Assembly (NCBI GenBank): GCA_947652605.1
Contig: OX393581.1
Coordinates: forward strand, 12,094,640-12,158,639
Direction of reading: 5' to 3'
DNA: 64,000 bases
Origin: Elmis aenea
Lineage: Eukaryota > Arthropoda > Insecta > Coleoptera > Elmidae
The notes beneath the pieces were generated by a model. That model had not been told where the DNA came from, searched no databases, and worked only from the letters and a program-made list of their open reading frames with translations. Shown in pieces: positions 36,506 to 47,669 of this stretch. A program made the position numbers and the translations under genes. Within the stretch, counting starts at the first letter, position 1. Every line of letters starts with the position of its first letter.

Positions 36506-36785
36506 ACATTTGCTGCCATCCCCTTTCTAATTTCTTTATTACAGATTCGTTGCATTCTTGATGTTCTTGCACTTTTACGTAAGTAATCCATTTGTACTGC
36601 GCCGATATTTTTTTTCTTCCCTCATCGTCCAGACCTCACTGCCGTATGTTAGAACTGTATCCACTCCACCATTGTTTGCCCACTTCGTATTTAGTGCTTG
36701 TTACTTATGTTTTTATCCCACTATATGCTTTTTATTGCACCTACAACGTTTCGACCCCTTTGTATTCTGTGACGTATCTCTCGTA
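36506..36785 (-). pseudogene. Endonuclease/RT retrotransposon C-terminus (antisense)
   Basis: On the minus strand pieces read LTYGSEVWTMREE and, after a frameshift, SARTSRMQRICNKEIRKG, the typical connection and C-terminal domain of RTE-like polyproteins. It differs from the other RTE-like copies in the window, so a second family is represented. Confidence 0.78.
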
Positions 36786-36803
36786 GGGAATATCGGTTAC
36801 TAT

Positions 36804-36982
36804 GGGCGTCCCCTGAAAATTTTCCAGGGAGGTTGGAGCATTGAGACAAATAATAATATATATAAATTTTAATGTATTTTTTTAATTTTTATGATTGGTT
36901 TTTACAAGTATAATTGTTTACTTGATCCCGGGGGGAGGGCAAGTGCCCCGTTTGCCCCCCTTCTCCCCTGCGGATGCCCATG
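36804..36982. mobile_element. 179 bp MITE with an 11 bp direct repeat at its ends
   Basis: The ends are GGGCGTCCCCTG and CGGATGCCCATG, imperfect inverted repeats. The flanks share an exact 11 bp direct repeat TCGGTTACTAT (36793-36803, 36983-36993). A duplication of 9-11 bp would fit Mutator-like elements, but the superfamily is not assigned. It has a G-rich and a C-rich end capable of pairing. Confidence 0.85.
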
Positions 36983-37102
36983 TCGGTTACTATAATGGCT
37001 AAAATCTGGTTTAGAGATCATAGGAAAGACCCCAAGATGGTGTTTTGAACATTGTGACCCATAGACCCACATGTAACAACTGCAAAATAATCTTATTGTG
37101 TA

Positions 37103-38033
37103 TATATGTTACGGTCAATTCGATTATTCAGGGCAGTTACCATAATGCTTGGTCATAATAAATAATGACCGATAAAATCAGGCAATTTAATAATTTTGTA
37201 TTTGCCTACGACAATTTAGGATAATTTATTACATTGCCCGGTCATTATAAATACTGCTATTATTTCTCTGGTCACTTTAATTAAAAAATAAATGGAAACT
37301 CTAGGATTTCATTTTTTTGTGTGTATATTGTGTCGTAGGCATAATGTGAAATCCGGCTTTTTACAAAACGCCTAGGCATTTTATAAAAAGCCGGCAAAAG
37401 GAGCAAATTATGACTTTTCTTAAACCCATACATTTGTGTTCATACAAAAAAAAGCTTTAACCAACCTTTAACCTGACCCTCATTCATTTGGTCAGTAGTA
37501 GAGGGTTAGGTTAAAGGTTGGTTAAAGATTTTTTTTAAATAAATAATAAAAATTAAGCTAATAGGTTTGTTTTTCTTAAAAACAATTAGGCCTGCATTTT
37601 ATTATTTGCCTAGTCGAAACACGAGATGCTCGTTTTGCAGGATTTTTATAAAATGCCTAGGCGTTTTATAAATTGTCGGTATTCACATTATGCCTACGAC
37701 ATATGTATTTGCAAGTAAATACCTAAAATGTTTTTTTTAGTTAGGCATACGTATATTTTATACTTATTTTATCACCACCAGTTTGTTTCTTTATTTGTTT
37801 GTTAGTTATTTAACAATTTGTTTTAATATAATATCTACTTATTTTTGTATGTAAAGAAATATAAATAAAAATTTTCTTAAATTGCCCACTCGATTTCCAG
37901 CATTATTCATAATACCCGGGCAATGTAATATTTTCTATATAATTTATTATTTTGTCACATCCCAATGGGCACTTTTTAAATTGCTCGGGCATCATAAATA
38001 ATGCCCAATTACTAACATTGACCGTAACATATA
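37103..38033. mobile_element. 931 bp element of three nested palindromes
   Basis: The outer inverted repeat is 17 bp, TATATGTTACGGTCAAT (37103-37119 and 38017-38033), with further pairing words such as GCCCGGTCATTATAAAT inside. A second palindrome spans 37331-37701 with ends TGTCGTAGGCATAATGTGAA. A third lies in its centre: CTTTAACCAACCTTTAACCT at 37455 pairs with 37501-37527 (26 of 27). No coding sequence and no certain target duplication. Confidence 0.85.
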
Positions 38034-39283
38034 CATCAATTAAATTTTGTGATTAGTGTAATTTTGCCGTGAAAAATAAATCTTTGGCCAAAAATTACAA
38101 GTCAATTACAATTGGCTTTATTTTATCACAAGCGAAAAGAAACTAACATCATTTTTTCTCTAGTAAGAATGTTTTTTTAAAGATGTGTGCTCTTTCCGCA
38201 AACATTTCTTTTAAGATATTTTGATTTCCTTAAAGTTATTTATGCTCAATGAATAAAAAGTTGCAGGAAGCTCTCATTTAAAATTAAAATTTAATGCAGG
38301 TAAAAACAATGTTAGGAGAATTCAAATATTTGAATTAACAAACCAGGGTGTTTTTGAGATATAAATGTACCTTTTATTACATATTGCTTCTCTGTTTCAC
38401 ACAGAGGTCGACACACTTTTCAGGAACAAATATTAAGCAAAAAAGGTGAAGTTTATTAAAGACACATATTGAAGACTTTAGTCTAAATATGGGCCGCCCT
38501 AATACCTGAAATATCTCGTAGTGATTGCCTGTATTAAATTTGGTCGAAAGAAGAGTAATTGAAGGTATAATTCATAGCCAGGAGGCGAAGTTTTGTTTTA
38601 ATTCTACGCCACTAATCTCCGTATAGAATGATTTATGATGTAATATTTTTTATACCTAATCGATTTCTTGTTAAATTTAGGTTGTTATGTGCAATTTATC
38701 ATGCTCCAAATAAATTTTTCTGATTTGAGGTATTAGGGAATTCCGATAAATTTTGTCTTGCGTTTTCGTAGATTTTACTGTCGATTTGTTCGGCGTAATG
38801 TCATTTTCGCGTTAATAAACCGTAGTTTTCCAGTCATTATTTGTATTTCTCTGAAGTTTTTTTTCCCTTGCAAAAAAATTAATTAATAATGTTAAAGGTG
38901 TTACTATTTTTAGTCCTATAATACGCTTCACTAGTAATTCAATTTAAATTTTAATGAGGTTCTTACCAAATTTTTAATAAAATGGAGAATGAGAAAATAT
39001 TAGACCCTATTTTTGAATTGTTTACATAATAAAAATTTGGTTGATTGATAAAACTGTTTTGTAGTTTAAACTCTTAAAACTCTTGAGAATGCTTCTGTTG
39101 ACTGATAGTACATTCGCGTATAAAATGAGCCTTCTTATGAAGCCCCTTTAATTATTAGATTATTATAAAACTTTTTTATTTGTACAATATACACATTTTT
39201 ATAAAATTAGGTAATTTACACGTTATTTATCTATTATTATCCCTGCGTTCATATTTTAGTAATAAAAGGAAACCAAGCATTAT
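38034..39283. other. AT-rich stretch with no recognised feature
   Basis: No gene or repeat is recognised. Confidence 0.4.
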
Positions 39284-39287
39284 TTAA

Positions 39288-39856
39288 CCTTTAACTAGTC
39301 GCGTGTACTGGGTATACATAACTACTCGCATGGCGCCTCGGAGGCACCATTGGGGTTTTATAACAATATTTTTGACTTAAAATCTTAAAAATGTGTGAAA
39401 CTGCTTTATTCATGAAATATAAGCTAAATCTTAAAAAGAATAACAATGACTAAATGAATTATAAGATATAAAAAATATATATCTGTATATAAAACATAAC
39501 TGTAAAAACAGATTTTTTTTTTTTTAATACGAATCAAACATTGGATGCAAAGCATTCACTGCACAATTTTATTGTATGCTCTGAACAAATATTTTTATGG
39601 CATTGCGAACAAATTTGTTGCGAATGTCGATTTTTAGCCCTAGGGCATAAATGATAGCGTTCATGCCGAGTAGCACATAATTGCATTTTACGGACTGTAA
39701 AATAGAGAAATATGAATAATACTATATAATTCGTATTCCTAAAAGTACAATTGAGGAATACATAAACAGATATTAGTGACAAAAAAAATATTAAAAATGT
39801 AGCAACGATTTAAAAAACGCTTGGCGCCTCTGCGGCGCCGTGCGACTACTTAAAGG
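39288..39856 (-). mobile_element. piggyBac deletion derivative with C-terminal Cys-rich domain
   Basis: TTAA flanks both ends (39284-39287, 39857-39860). The ends are CCTTTAACTAGTCGC and the reverse complement of CCTTTAAGTAGTCGC, each followed by GGCGCC words. An open frame on the minus strand (39782-39534) ends RYHLCPRAKNRHSQQICSQC, HKNICSEHTIKLCSECF, a zinc-binding Cys/His array of the type at the C-terminus of piggyBac transposases. Everything upstream, including the three catalytic Asp residues, is deleted. Confidence 0.88.
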
Positions 39857-39892
39857 TTAAATGTTATTTTGTCGGTAAGCTATTAATATCTG

Positions 39893-40045
39893 GAACATTC
39901 AAATACGGATTGTTCAAGTCTGGAAAATGCACCGATAGAATCATTTAAATTTTAAATCGTTCAACGCTCGAATCACTTAACGCAGGAATCATGCAACACG
40001 GGAATCGTTCATCGCTGGAACGCTCAAATCTGGAATCCAGAATAT
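39893..40045. repeat. Degenerate tandem repeat of about 16 bp
   Basis: Roughly nine units of the type GGAATCGTTCAACGCT follow each other (for example GGAATCATGCAACACG, GGAATCGTTCATCGCT, GGAACGCTCAAATCT). Units differ by two to five bases. Nothing is known of its function; it lies between two transposon relics. Confidence 0.75.
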
Positions 40046-40159
40046 TTGCTGCCCTCTGTATTACAACAGCCTAAGTATAATATAATATTTCAGAACACTT
40101 CGTTTTATACTTTGTCTTAAATATTGTAGAGTGGAAGATAAAAACATTGTGTTAATGGT

Positions 40160-40641
40160 AACTTAAGGGCTAAAAATTGAGGCAGTTGCATTCTGGCTAC
40201 CAAATCATCCACGAACTCATTTGGAGTCTAGTAAATAAGGCTCTTTATGTGCCTCCACAAGAAAAAATCGAATGGAGTCAAATCGGGTAACCGAGCAGGC
40301 TATGCGATTGGACCTCCACGTCCAATCCAACGTTCTTCAAAAGTTTCGGCCACGTATCCTCGTACCGCTATTAAAAATTGGGGTAATGCCCCAACGTGTT
40401 GAAACCACATGCGTTGCCGTACAGTCAATCTTTCAACAAATTTTGCAACACTTTCCTCAAAACGTTAAGATAAATTTGTCCGTTTAGAGTCTAAATTTTA
40501 GACTAAATTTAAGGCAGACAGTGCAATTTTTCTCGCTTCTTCGGAATGCATTTTCGACAACTGGTTTATTTGCGAAAATTGCTGCAAATGACTTCCTCTA
40601 TCTATCCAAAAACATTTAAATATAGTCGTTGAAACACCCTG
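40160..40641 (-). pseudogene. Mariner-like transposase relic, C-terminal half and element tip
   Basis: On the minus strand the frame gives LNGQIYLNVLRKVLQNLLKD, then after a frameshift LTVRQRMWFQHVGALPQF, VRGYVAETFEERWIGRGGP, and DLTPFDFFLWRHIKS. The usual HDGAPPH of the second catalytic region is HVGALPQ, so the catalytic Asp is lost; the third Asp (PFDFF) is kept. The element tip CAGGGTGTTTCAACGAC ends at 40641 next to TA. The region between the tip and the coding part is too short, so the N-terminal domain is deleted. Confidence 0.87.
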
Positions 40642-41229
40642 TACAAATAAATAAAACTATAATCAGACCTACCTACATAACGTTTTCTAAAGAACGATGA
40701 AAGAGAATATTGTTTAAAAGGAGTGTCGCTTTTCATTAAAACATCAGGTAATTACAATTCTTGTGATGGATGTCACTTTTCCGACGATTCACTAGCACTT
40801 GATTTAGCTCTTGACTCATTGGAAGTAAACTTAGGACTTGTTCTTAACTGCATACGAGTACTTAACGTGCTAGGAAGCAGAAATAATGTTAAACTGGTAT
40901 GGTGCTCAGGGCACACTAATATACCAGGGGACGAGTAGGCAGATCGCCTAGTCAAAATTGGCAGCGAGACACCTTTCTTCGGACCAGAACCCGCAGTTGG
41001 TACATCCTATGCAACAGCCAAGCGGTGTCTTACTGACATATTAATACAGGGGCATAATGCTCATTGGGAAAAAGTTGCAGGACAAGTCCATTAAGCCTAT
41101 CCTATCAATGGTCTTCAAGGAAAAGCAAGAAAAGTGCTCAGGATAAGCAGAGTAGAAGTCAGAGCAGCCAAAGGACTTGTCACAGCACACTGTGGGCTAA
41201 ACAAACACTTCTACATAATAGGACTCTTA

Positions 41230-42549
41230 GGGCCGGTTTTATGAAGTCCTGCTAAAGTTGCAGATAACCTCTGGCTAGTTAGCCTTTAGCTAAGAGTTAG
41301 CCGTAAGTCAGAGTATGAAGTGTATTACCAACAAGAAGTTAGCTGTGGTCAACTGGCATGGAGCTAACTTGAAGATATCTGCAACTTTGCATTCTTCACA
41401 TGTTTATTTCTATGTATTTCTAGTGATTTATAGGAATTTTAAATTTATAATGTTGGTACTTAAAAATCCGAGTGATCTACATTAAAAATTATTTAAAAAT
41501 GTGCTTTAACTTTCATAAATGTGTAACGATTTAAAAAATAAGAAATACATTAACAACTACTTTTAAAACATATATTGTAGAGTAATATTGCAACATATAA
41601 GAGTATGTATTTATTATGTTTTAAAACAATAATAAACATTTATTAAAATTATAGATTACTTACAAATAATTTGTAAAGTGAATAACATCAATTTTTCAGC
41701 AGTTTATAATCAAAAACATAATTTAGAAAAATAATTACCAGGAGATTGAATTTTAATATGTGTGCAATCTATAACAACAATTACTCTCGAAAACTTTCCG
41801 ATTTCAAAAAAATTTGCAACAATCGTTTGCTTTTCTGCAGCTGAGTCCGGAAACTTAATAAAATCCATGTGCAGCTCCGCAATTGCTGTTGCAACTTTCT
41901 CTATAACCCTCGATGCTGTAGATTTATGAACTCCAAAGAAATCTCCGACAGTTATTAACATATTTCCACATGCGAAAAACCTTAAAGTGAGGAGAAGCTA
42001 ATTCATCGACGACAATCCATTATTCCTAAATTTAACAAAAATAAGTTTAATATTTTTAAAAGGCTCTTCATATCTTATAAACTTTATATATTAATATTTA
42101 CCTTTCTGAAGTGAATGCTATTCGATCTCGTATAACTTCCTCCAGAGCAGCAACTGTCTGTTTTGATAAGCGAAATCTTTAAAAAAAATCATCATCTTGT
42201 AGCTCTTCCAAGTAATTGGGCCGACGTTTATAAGTTTTTTCAGCGCGTGCTCTGCGAAGCATGTCTTCCAACATTTCGTCGTCCGAATCACTCTCTACAT
42301 TTATTCGAAACATTTTTGCAAATACTGTCTAATTTCAACTGCACACGACAAAAATTAAATGGCGAATAAACAATCTTGACATATTTTAACCTGGAGCTAA
42401 CCACTTAACTAGAACTACAAGTTCCCGCTAATTTAGGCGACAGCTATACCTCAGGTTATCAGTTAGCAAGAAGTCGTAAAACCGTTTTTATACCTGGCAC
42501 CTAGATATCATCCGGCCTAAGCGTTAGCTAACGGTGGTAATACCGGCCC
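41230..42549 (-). mobile_element. PIF/Harbinger deletion derivative
   Basis: The 1.32 kb element has ends GGGCCGGT and ACCGGCCC and an exact TTA duplication (41227-41229, 42550-42552), the standard Harbinger target. Subterminal GTTAGC words recur near both ends. It carries the first part of a transposase gene on the minus strand and nothing of the second (Myb-like) gene. Confidence 0.93.
41700..42317 (-). pseudogene. Harbinger transposase (HARBI1-like), N-terminal half
   Basis: Exon-like pieces on the minus strand: 42317-42100 gives MFRINVESDSDDEMLEDMLR, RRPNYLEELQDDDFF and, after a frame change, RFRLSKQTVAALEEVIRDR; 42005-41740 gives LLLTLRFFACGNMLITVGDF, FGVHKSTASRVIEKVATAIA (helix-turn-helix) and VIVVIDCTHIKIQSPG, with the first catalytic Asp in IDCTH. 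Right after SPG stands a GT donor-like site, where HARBI1-type genes commonly have an intron. The second Asp and the Glu are missing, so the enzyme cannot be active. Confidence 0.9.
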
Positions 42550-42825
42550 TTAGAGACCGATATATGTAGAGGATGTGGTGAAGTAGAAGAAACTCCTCTT
42601 CACGCAATATGCCAGTGTGAAGGATTCACACCCTATCGGCGTAGACTTCTAGGGATGGAAAAAGCCAACCAAGAAGAGTTAAGAAAAACACCCTTAAAGA
42701 AAATCCTGGAGTATTTCAAAAACACAGGACTTCTTTAAGGAGCTATCACCAGAGGGTACAATAGACCAATAGGTCGCAGTACAGGAACCCGAAAGGGGAC
42801 CACCTCCGCGGAAATAATAAACAAT

Positions 42826-44445
42826 ATCTAGTAAATGGTAAATAACTCGTCCAATGTTGTTTGTAGAGGCCTTTTTTTATCTCCCAAAAGTCGTCACGAA
42901 TTTTGTATTTTTGGATGAATATCAGAGAATTTTAGTGCCAAAAAAATGTGTCTAATATTGGAATGAGTGAATATAGGGTTCAACAAATATAAAGGCGCCA
43001 CTGTAATAATAAAAGTAGTTATTGTTTTCATGTCTTATTCATTGGAAAAACATAAAAATGTAAATGCATACACATATTTAAAGTGAATGCATAATGTAAG
43101 TAACAATTGGTCATGTAGAAACAAAATTTATGTTTGAATTGGGGCTAACATTAGTTAGCAACTGTCTACTCCAGTAACTCATAGATGGAAAATTGCCAAA
43201 TCTAGCAAAAAACCACTTCCAGGTCCCAGACATTTAAAGTAAAAACCGACGCTCGAGAGAGAGGTACGCTCCCGCAAAAAACGGTACTCTCATTATTTTA
43301 GGCGACCGACTCATTTCAATTATGATTGCAGTTAGCATTTAATCAAGTGGATGCGGTTGTATTTTTAACATAATGTGGACGTGTTACAGTGAATTGCTAT
43401 TCTCATGATGCATCCAAGTTATGAATTTGGACGTTTTGATAACGTATATAAATGATTTATGGTACAGCATCTAACGCTTAGGGACTGGTAATAAAGAATC
43501 TGTTTAAAACTGATTCTTATTGACAGCGAACGTGTTAACATTAGCTTATCCCGTACCTTACTGCCTGAAAAATTTATGGTAAAGATTAAATTACGTTATA
43601 AATCTGCCGTCTTACGGGATTCTTGATGGAGATTTTAGTACGTAGTACCTAGACATGATCTTCTCTGCAAACTTTAACAAGAAACAACCCACAAGGCATT
43701 TCGAGAGCATTAAAACAATTTTTTCGAAATGATGTTTGTTAAAATCGTAAAAAATATAACGATTGTACAAAATTAAGTCTTATTCGTAAAATTAGATTCA
43801 TGCAAATGTAAAAAATATGGTTATTTCGTTAAATAAATTCCGTTTTATGACCTTTGTTGTGTTTCTTATTGTTATTCTTTCTTGCAATGAGAGCCTGACA
43901 ATGCGTCTTGTATAAGACTCAGTTATAAGTAGCTGATAAACGAATTTTTCTTATATAATTCTAAGACCTTTCGTAAAGAACTGTTATTTTTTAAGGTCAT
44001 TAGCATACAAAAGGTATTGTTGAGATTGACATCAGGCACAAGTTAGTGTCGTTCAGATACGACGAGAAAAATGATAAATTCTAAACGGAAACGTTATTCG
44101 GAGAGGTATAAAAATATTTTGTTTTCGTAGATATATCGCTAATAATCGATGTAATTATCAAGTCTGTGTTTTAATTTTTGAAACAAACACATGTTAGCTT
44201 GTTTCTATAATTCTTATCTTGCTTGGTAGAATTAATTTTTGGGTTATTGCGCGCTCTGTTTTACAAGCTTTTATTCAACTTTACATGTTGGTTTGTTTGT
44301 GTAGGTCAAATCCTGCAACTCAATTTTGATCCACTTCTACATATCTGGTTGACTTAAAATCTTGCATGCATACATAGTCTCCTTGACAATTCACTTTAAC
44401 ACTTATATCCAATCAAAATTCAATATGGCAGACAATTTTTGTCAT
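42826..44445. other. AT-rich stretch with no recognised feature
   Basis: No gene or repeat is recognised. Confidence 0.4.
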
Positions 44446-44565
44446 ACACAGGGTGTCCCAGATAACATGTTTAGCATGGAAATCTCGCTTATTATAAGAG
44501 ACACAGGTTTGCTTAAGCTAGATGAATTATTCCTAAGTATGAGAGGAGCTACAATCAATTTTTAA
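44446..44565 (+). mobile_element. Short TACAGGGTGTCCC-type repeat fragment
   Basis: ACACAGGGTGTCCCAGATAA opens a 120-base fragment like the tips of other TACAGGG repeats. It abuts an antisense retrotransposon 3' end. Confidence 0.45.
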
Positions 44566-44569
44566 AAGA

Positions 44570-45080
44570 ACAAAATTCCTCGTACTTCCTTGGTCTTCCT
44601 CTTTGTTTTTTGGCTGGTTTTCCAATTTCCATTATTTTTCTCGTGATTCTATCAGGTTTCATTTTCACTATATAGTGAGCCATATGGCATACCAGTTTTG
44701 TTGTTTATTTTTTATTTTTTCTAAACTTGGTTCTTGTTCTGTTATTTCTCTAATGTTTTAATTTTCCCTGCAATTTTTCTGAGGTCGTTTATTTCCATGG
44801 TGTTAATTTTGGCCTCGTCTTTATTCCTTAGCGTATGTTATTGTTGGTAATGTTACCATATTATGTATTTTTATTTTAACCTTTATTTCGATGTCTTTGT
44901 GTCCTAGGAAGCCTATTGTTTTGTATATTTTTGTTGATGCTGTATTTGTTAATTACGGTTCTATTTTCTTATCCTCTGTTATTATGCTTCCCAAGTATTC
45001 GTATGTTGTTACGCTTTCCAGTATAATGTTTTTACATTTAATTTTGTTGTTGTTTCGATTGTCTTTTTGTTTTTCTAAAC
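44570..45080 (-). pseudogene. RTE-like retrotransposon RT C-terminus (antisense)
   Basis: On the minus strand pieces read ILESVTTYEYLGSIITEDKK, IEP, stop, LTNTASTKIYKTIGFLGHKD, IKVKIKIHNMVTLPTITYA and, after frame changes, HYIVKMKPDRITRKIMEIGK and KQRGRPRKYEEF. YLGS(I/L)IT followed by a TYA(x)E block and the RGRPRK tail is the thumb and C-terminal region of RTE-like reverse transcriptases. Both ends are truncated. Confidence 0.85.
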
Positions 45081-45081
45081 G

Positions 45082-45620
45082 ATGGTCCAAATAGTACATA
45101 AAATTGTATTGAAGAACCGTCGATTAAAGTTGGTCAAGATAGCTGAGGCTATGGGCTTATCGAAAGAGTAAGCGCATCACATATTATGCGAAGTTTTAGG
45201 CAAGCGAAAGGTATTCTTTTGGTTTAATAGTTTAAAATATGTACAACAATGAATGGAGAGTTCTACGTAAAATAACTGGACCAGCTGCACCTAAAATATC
45301 ACAAGAAAAGGCCGCATTAGTGAAGATAAACGTTTTGTTTCATCAGGATAACGCGCCAGGTCACAAATTTGCTATTGCGATGGCTACTATCCATCAAATG
45401 GTATTGCTGCTTCATGTACCCAATCTGCAAAACTTTGATCCATTGAACTACAGTTTGTTCCCAAACATATAAAAGTTTGCGCTACTAGAAGTACGTTTCG
45501 GATTTCAACGTAATTGCTATCACAAACGCCTGTTTCGAAAAGTTAGACCAATCTGCCTATGAGGATAGCATAAACGCCCTGATGGCTGGATTAAGTGTAG
45601 TCAGCTAGAAGGACACAGCT
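45082..45620 (+). pseudogene. Mariner transposase relic with internal deletion
   Basis: The N-terminal helix-turn-helix part reads VHKIVLKNRRLKLVKIAEAM and a degenerate HHILCEVLGKRK. The frame then jumps to VLFHQDNAPGHKFAIAMATI (second catalytic Asp in QDNAP) and DPLNYSLFPNI (third catalytic Asp position in DPLNY), then a decayed C-terminus to about 45620. The segment with the first Asp (DETW) is deleted. Several stops and a frameshift are present. Confidence 0.87.
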
Positions 45621-47136
45621 GTGTCGCCAATTATTTGTTGTTTATCTTCCAAGGTCGGATAATGCATCTTCGCATAATAAAGGATTATTATTCGATGATT
45701 TCATACATTTATTTGAGGTAACGGTCACATACGGCATGTATTGCGTTAGGTTGTACTAAATAAAGTAGACCGCAAATATCATATCCTGAAACTGTCTTTT
45801 ATTTACAGTCAGCAACAAGTGTATTAGAAATATCTTCAGTCACTACATTTCTCTTGCGAGCGGTGACTTTGTAAATATGACAATGTTGTCATTTTATTCT
45901 GATCTCGTGAGACATAATAAATATTTATAACTGACTGACTGACAAACCCATCTGTTTATCATATGTAATAATGGTTAAATATTCTCCGATTGAATGTTAC
46001 AGACAAACAAAGGCACGATTAAATCTTCTACGTAAATAATTAAGCTCGTTGTGAATGTTTAAGTTTCGTTCTGTCAATTTTATCTTCGCCGGAGATGAAG
46101 GTGTGTTTGTTATTAATGGAAATAGTTAAAGATGCTTATTATTAACTTAGAACAATGTATTAGCTTGGGAATTATAGTTTCGCGTAGTTCTTAATTATAT
46201 GCAAGCTTCTTAAACACTAAGTAAACTTTGTGGATCTTTATAAAATATACGTTCTGATACTTTTACAATTAGGATTTAAATTTGCTGTAAGACTTAAAAG
46301 ATTATATTTTTCTGTAACTAGGTAAAAATAAAATACGTTTGACGATGTTTTCATTGGAAATTAATATCGGTTGTAAAATCAGACTTTTTTAAAATTTATT
46401 TATTAAAAAAATATAGTACTATAACTTATTTAAGCCGCCTTAATAATAGAATTTTTCAATTTATCTCTAACAATAATTACGCTGCAGAACGGTGCTACCA
46501 AATTCTGAAATAAAAAGATTAATATTAAGTGTACATTTTCTTTTTGTTTGAAGGTAAAACTGAAATACTCACTTGTTGTTAGATAGCATGCTCTGTGACT
46601 CTGTGACGTATCGACAGTAAATAATTAAGTATGCTATCTAGCTAAGAGTGTGCTTTTCGGTTTAGAGTTTAAAGTTCAGTTTAGTTCAGGTCAAATTTGT
46701 TTTCTATATACTTGAATATGGCATACCTGTACATCATTGCTTTCAAAATTGTGAATATCTGCAATATGTCGATGACGTAAATATTTAGAACAATAATAAA
46801 TATTACATATGGTCTAAGATTACAAGATGATTTCCACATATAAGATATATGCTGTCAAACAAACAAACTTGCCTTGAATGCCAGTAAGTTCTCTGGAATT
46901 AACTTAACACGAAACAAAAGTATAATTCAACATAGTTATACTTACTCAAAGTAATTCAAATCTTATGAACACCAATGTTGTAAAAACATCTAGGAATTTT
47001 ATTAGTCTCAAATTTTAGTTAGATGATAATACTAATTGTATTAAAAATAAATCTCCCTAAATACGTGGTTTTATCGTACGCCCTTTAAAACATTTAAATA
47101 TTGTTAATATTATTAAAACGGTGTATTTATTATTGT
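45621..47136. other. AT-rich stretch with no recognised feature
   Basis: An imperfect inverted pair AGATAGCATGCT / AGTATGCTATCT lies at about 46580-46640. Nothing else is recognised. Confidence 0.35.
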
Positions 47137-47535
47137 GCTGCGGAAAAACATGGGAACAGACAAATAGAATCCTATCAAAGATGTACAATGAAATTTGGCA
47201 TCTGACCTTAATGGTATTTTTTGGATTCGATAAACTTATTGAGATTGCAAAACGACTTCCGTTTTAACCGGAAACGAACTCGACTTTGAAATTTTAATTA
47301 GAACACCTTATATATTTTAATATTTTTGAATTGCTCTTCAAATTTTTATACGGATCTAAAGTCAACCGTTTTTATGAAATTTACATTTTTATGAAAATTC
47401 AAGCGATACAGCATTTTCAAAAATTTTCAACATAGTTTTTTGGAAAGGCATTACAATTTCGTTTGAAATTTAGACTAGCAATTATAATTTACATCTTGCA
47501 CCAGCTACATATTAAAATTTTATACAGGCTGCTTT
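47137..47535 (+). mobile_element. TACAGGG mosaic repeat (family F1, copy 3)
   Basis: In the opposite orientation to copies 1 and 2, the block GCTGCGGAAAAACATGGGAA to TTAGAACACCTTATATA repeats their outer block, and 47335-47535 continues into the inner arm sequence of the 5600-7560 fold-back up to TTATACAGGCTGCTTTTTAC. A hAT MITE fragment follows directly. Confidence 0.72.
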
Positions 47536-47539
47536 TTAC

Positions 47540-47655
47540 CGGAGGTTTGGAGCAGTCCCATTTTTTAATTGCTCCGCTCCAGCTCCGCTCCGACAACAAT
47601 CTGCCTGCTCCAGCTCCAGCTCCAGCTCCGCTCCATGCTCCAAATATTGATAAAA
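47540..47655 (+). mobile_element. hAT MITE with GGAGC-repeat ends (copy 2, partial)
   Basis: GGAGGTTTGGAGCAGTCCC followed by GCTCC words and GCTCCAAATATTGATAAAAT matches the right half of the element at 23217-23610 in reverse. The other end is missing. Confidence 0.75.
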
Positions 47656-47669
47656 TGTCTTTCTAATTT

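Larger units (their letters stand above)
40760..42825 (+). pseudogene. RNase H and 3' end of a non-LTR retrotransposon (copy 3), split
   Basis: The frame holds the second half of an RNase H domain (LNCIRVLNVLGSRNNVKLVW, CSGHTNIPGDE, stop, ADRLVKIGS), then RISRVEVRAAKGLVTAHCGL and YIIGLL. After the Harbinger insertion the same frame continues ETDICRGCGEVEETPLHAIC, QCEGFTPYRRRLLGMEKANQ and a stop, followed by the 3' untranslated region. The CxxC...H...C cluster is the C-terminal zinc motif. Removing the insertion and one TTA restores an uninterrupted frame across the junction. Confidence 0.88.
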
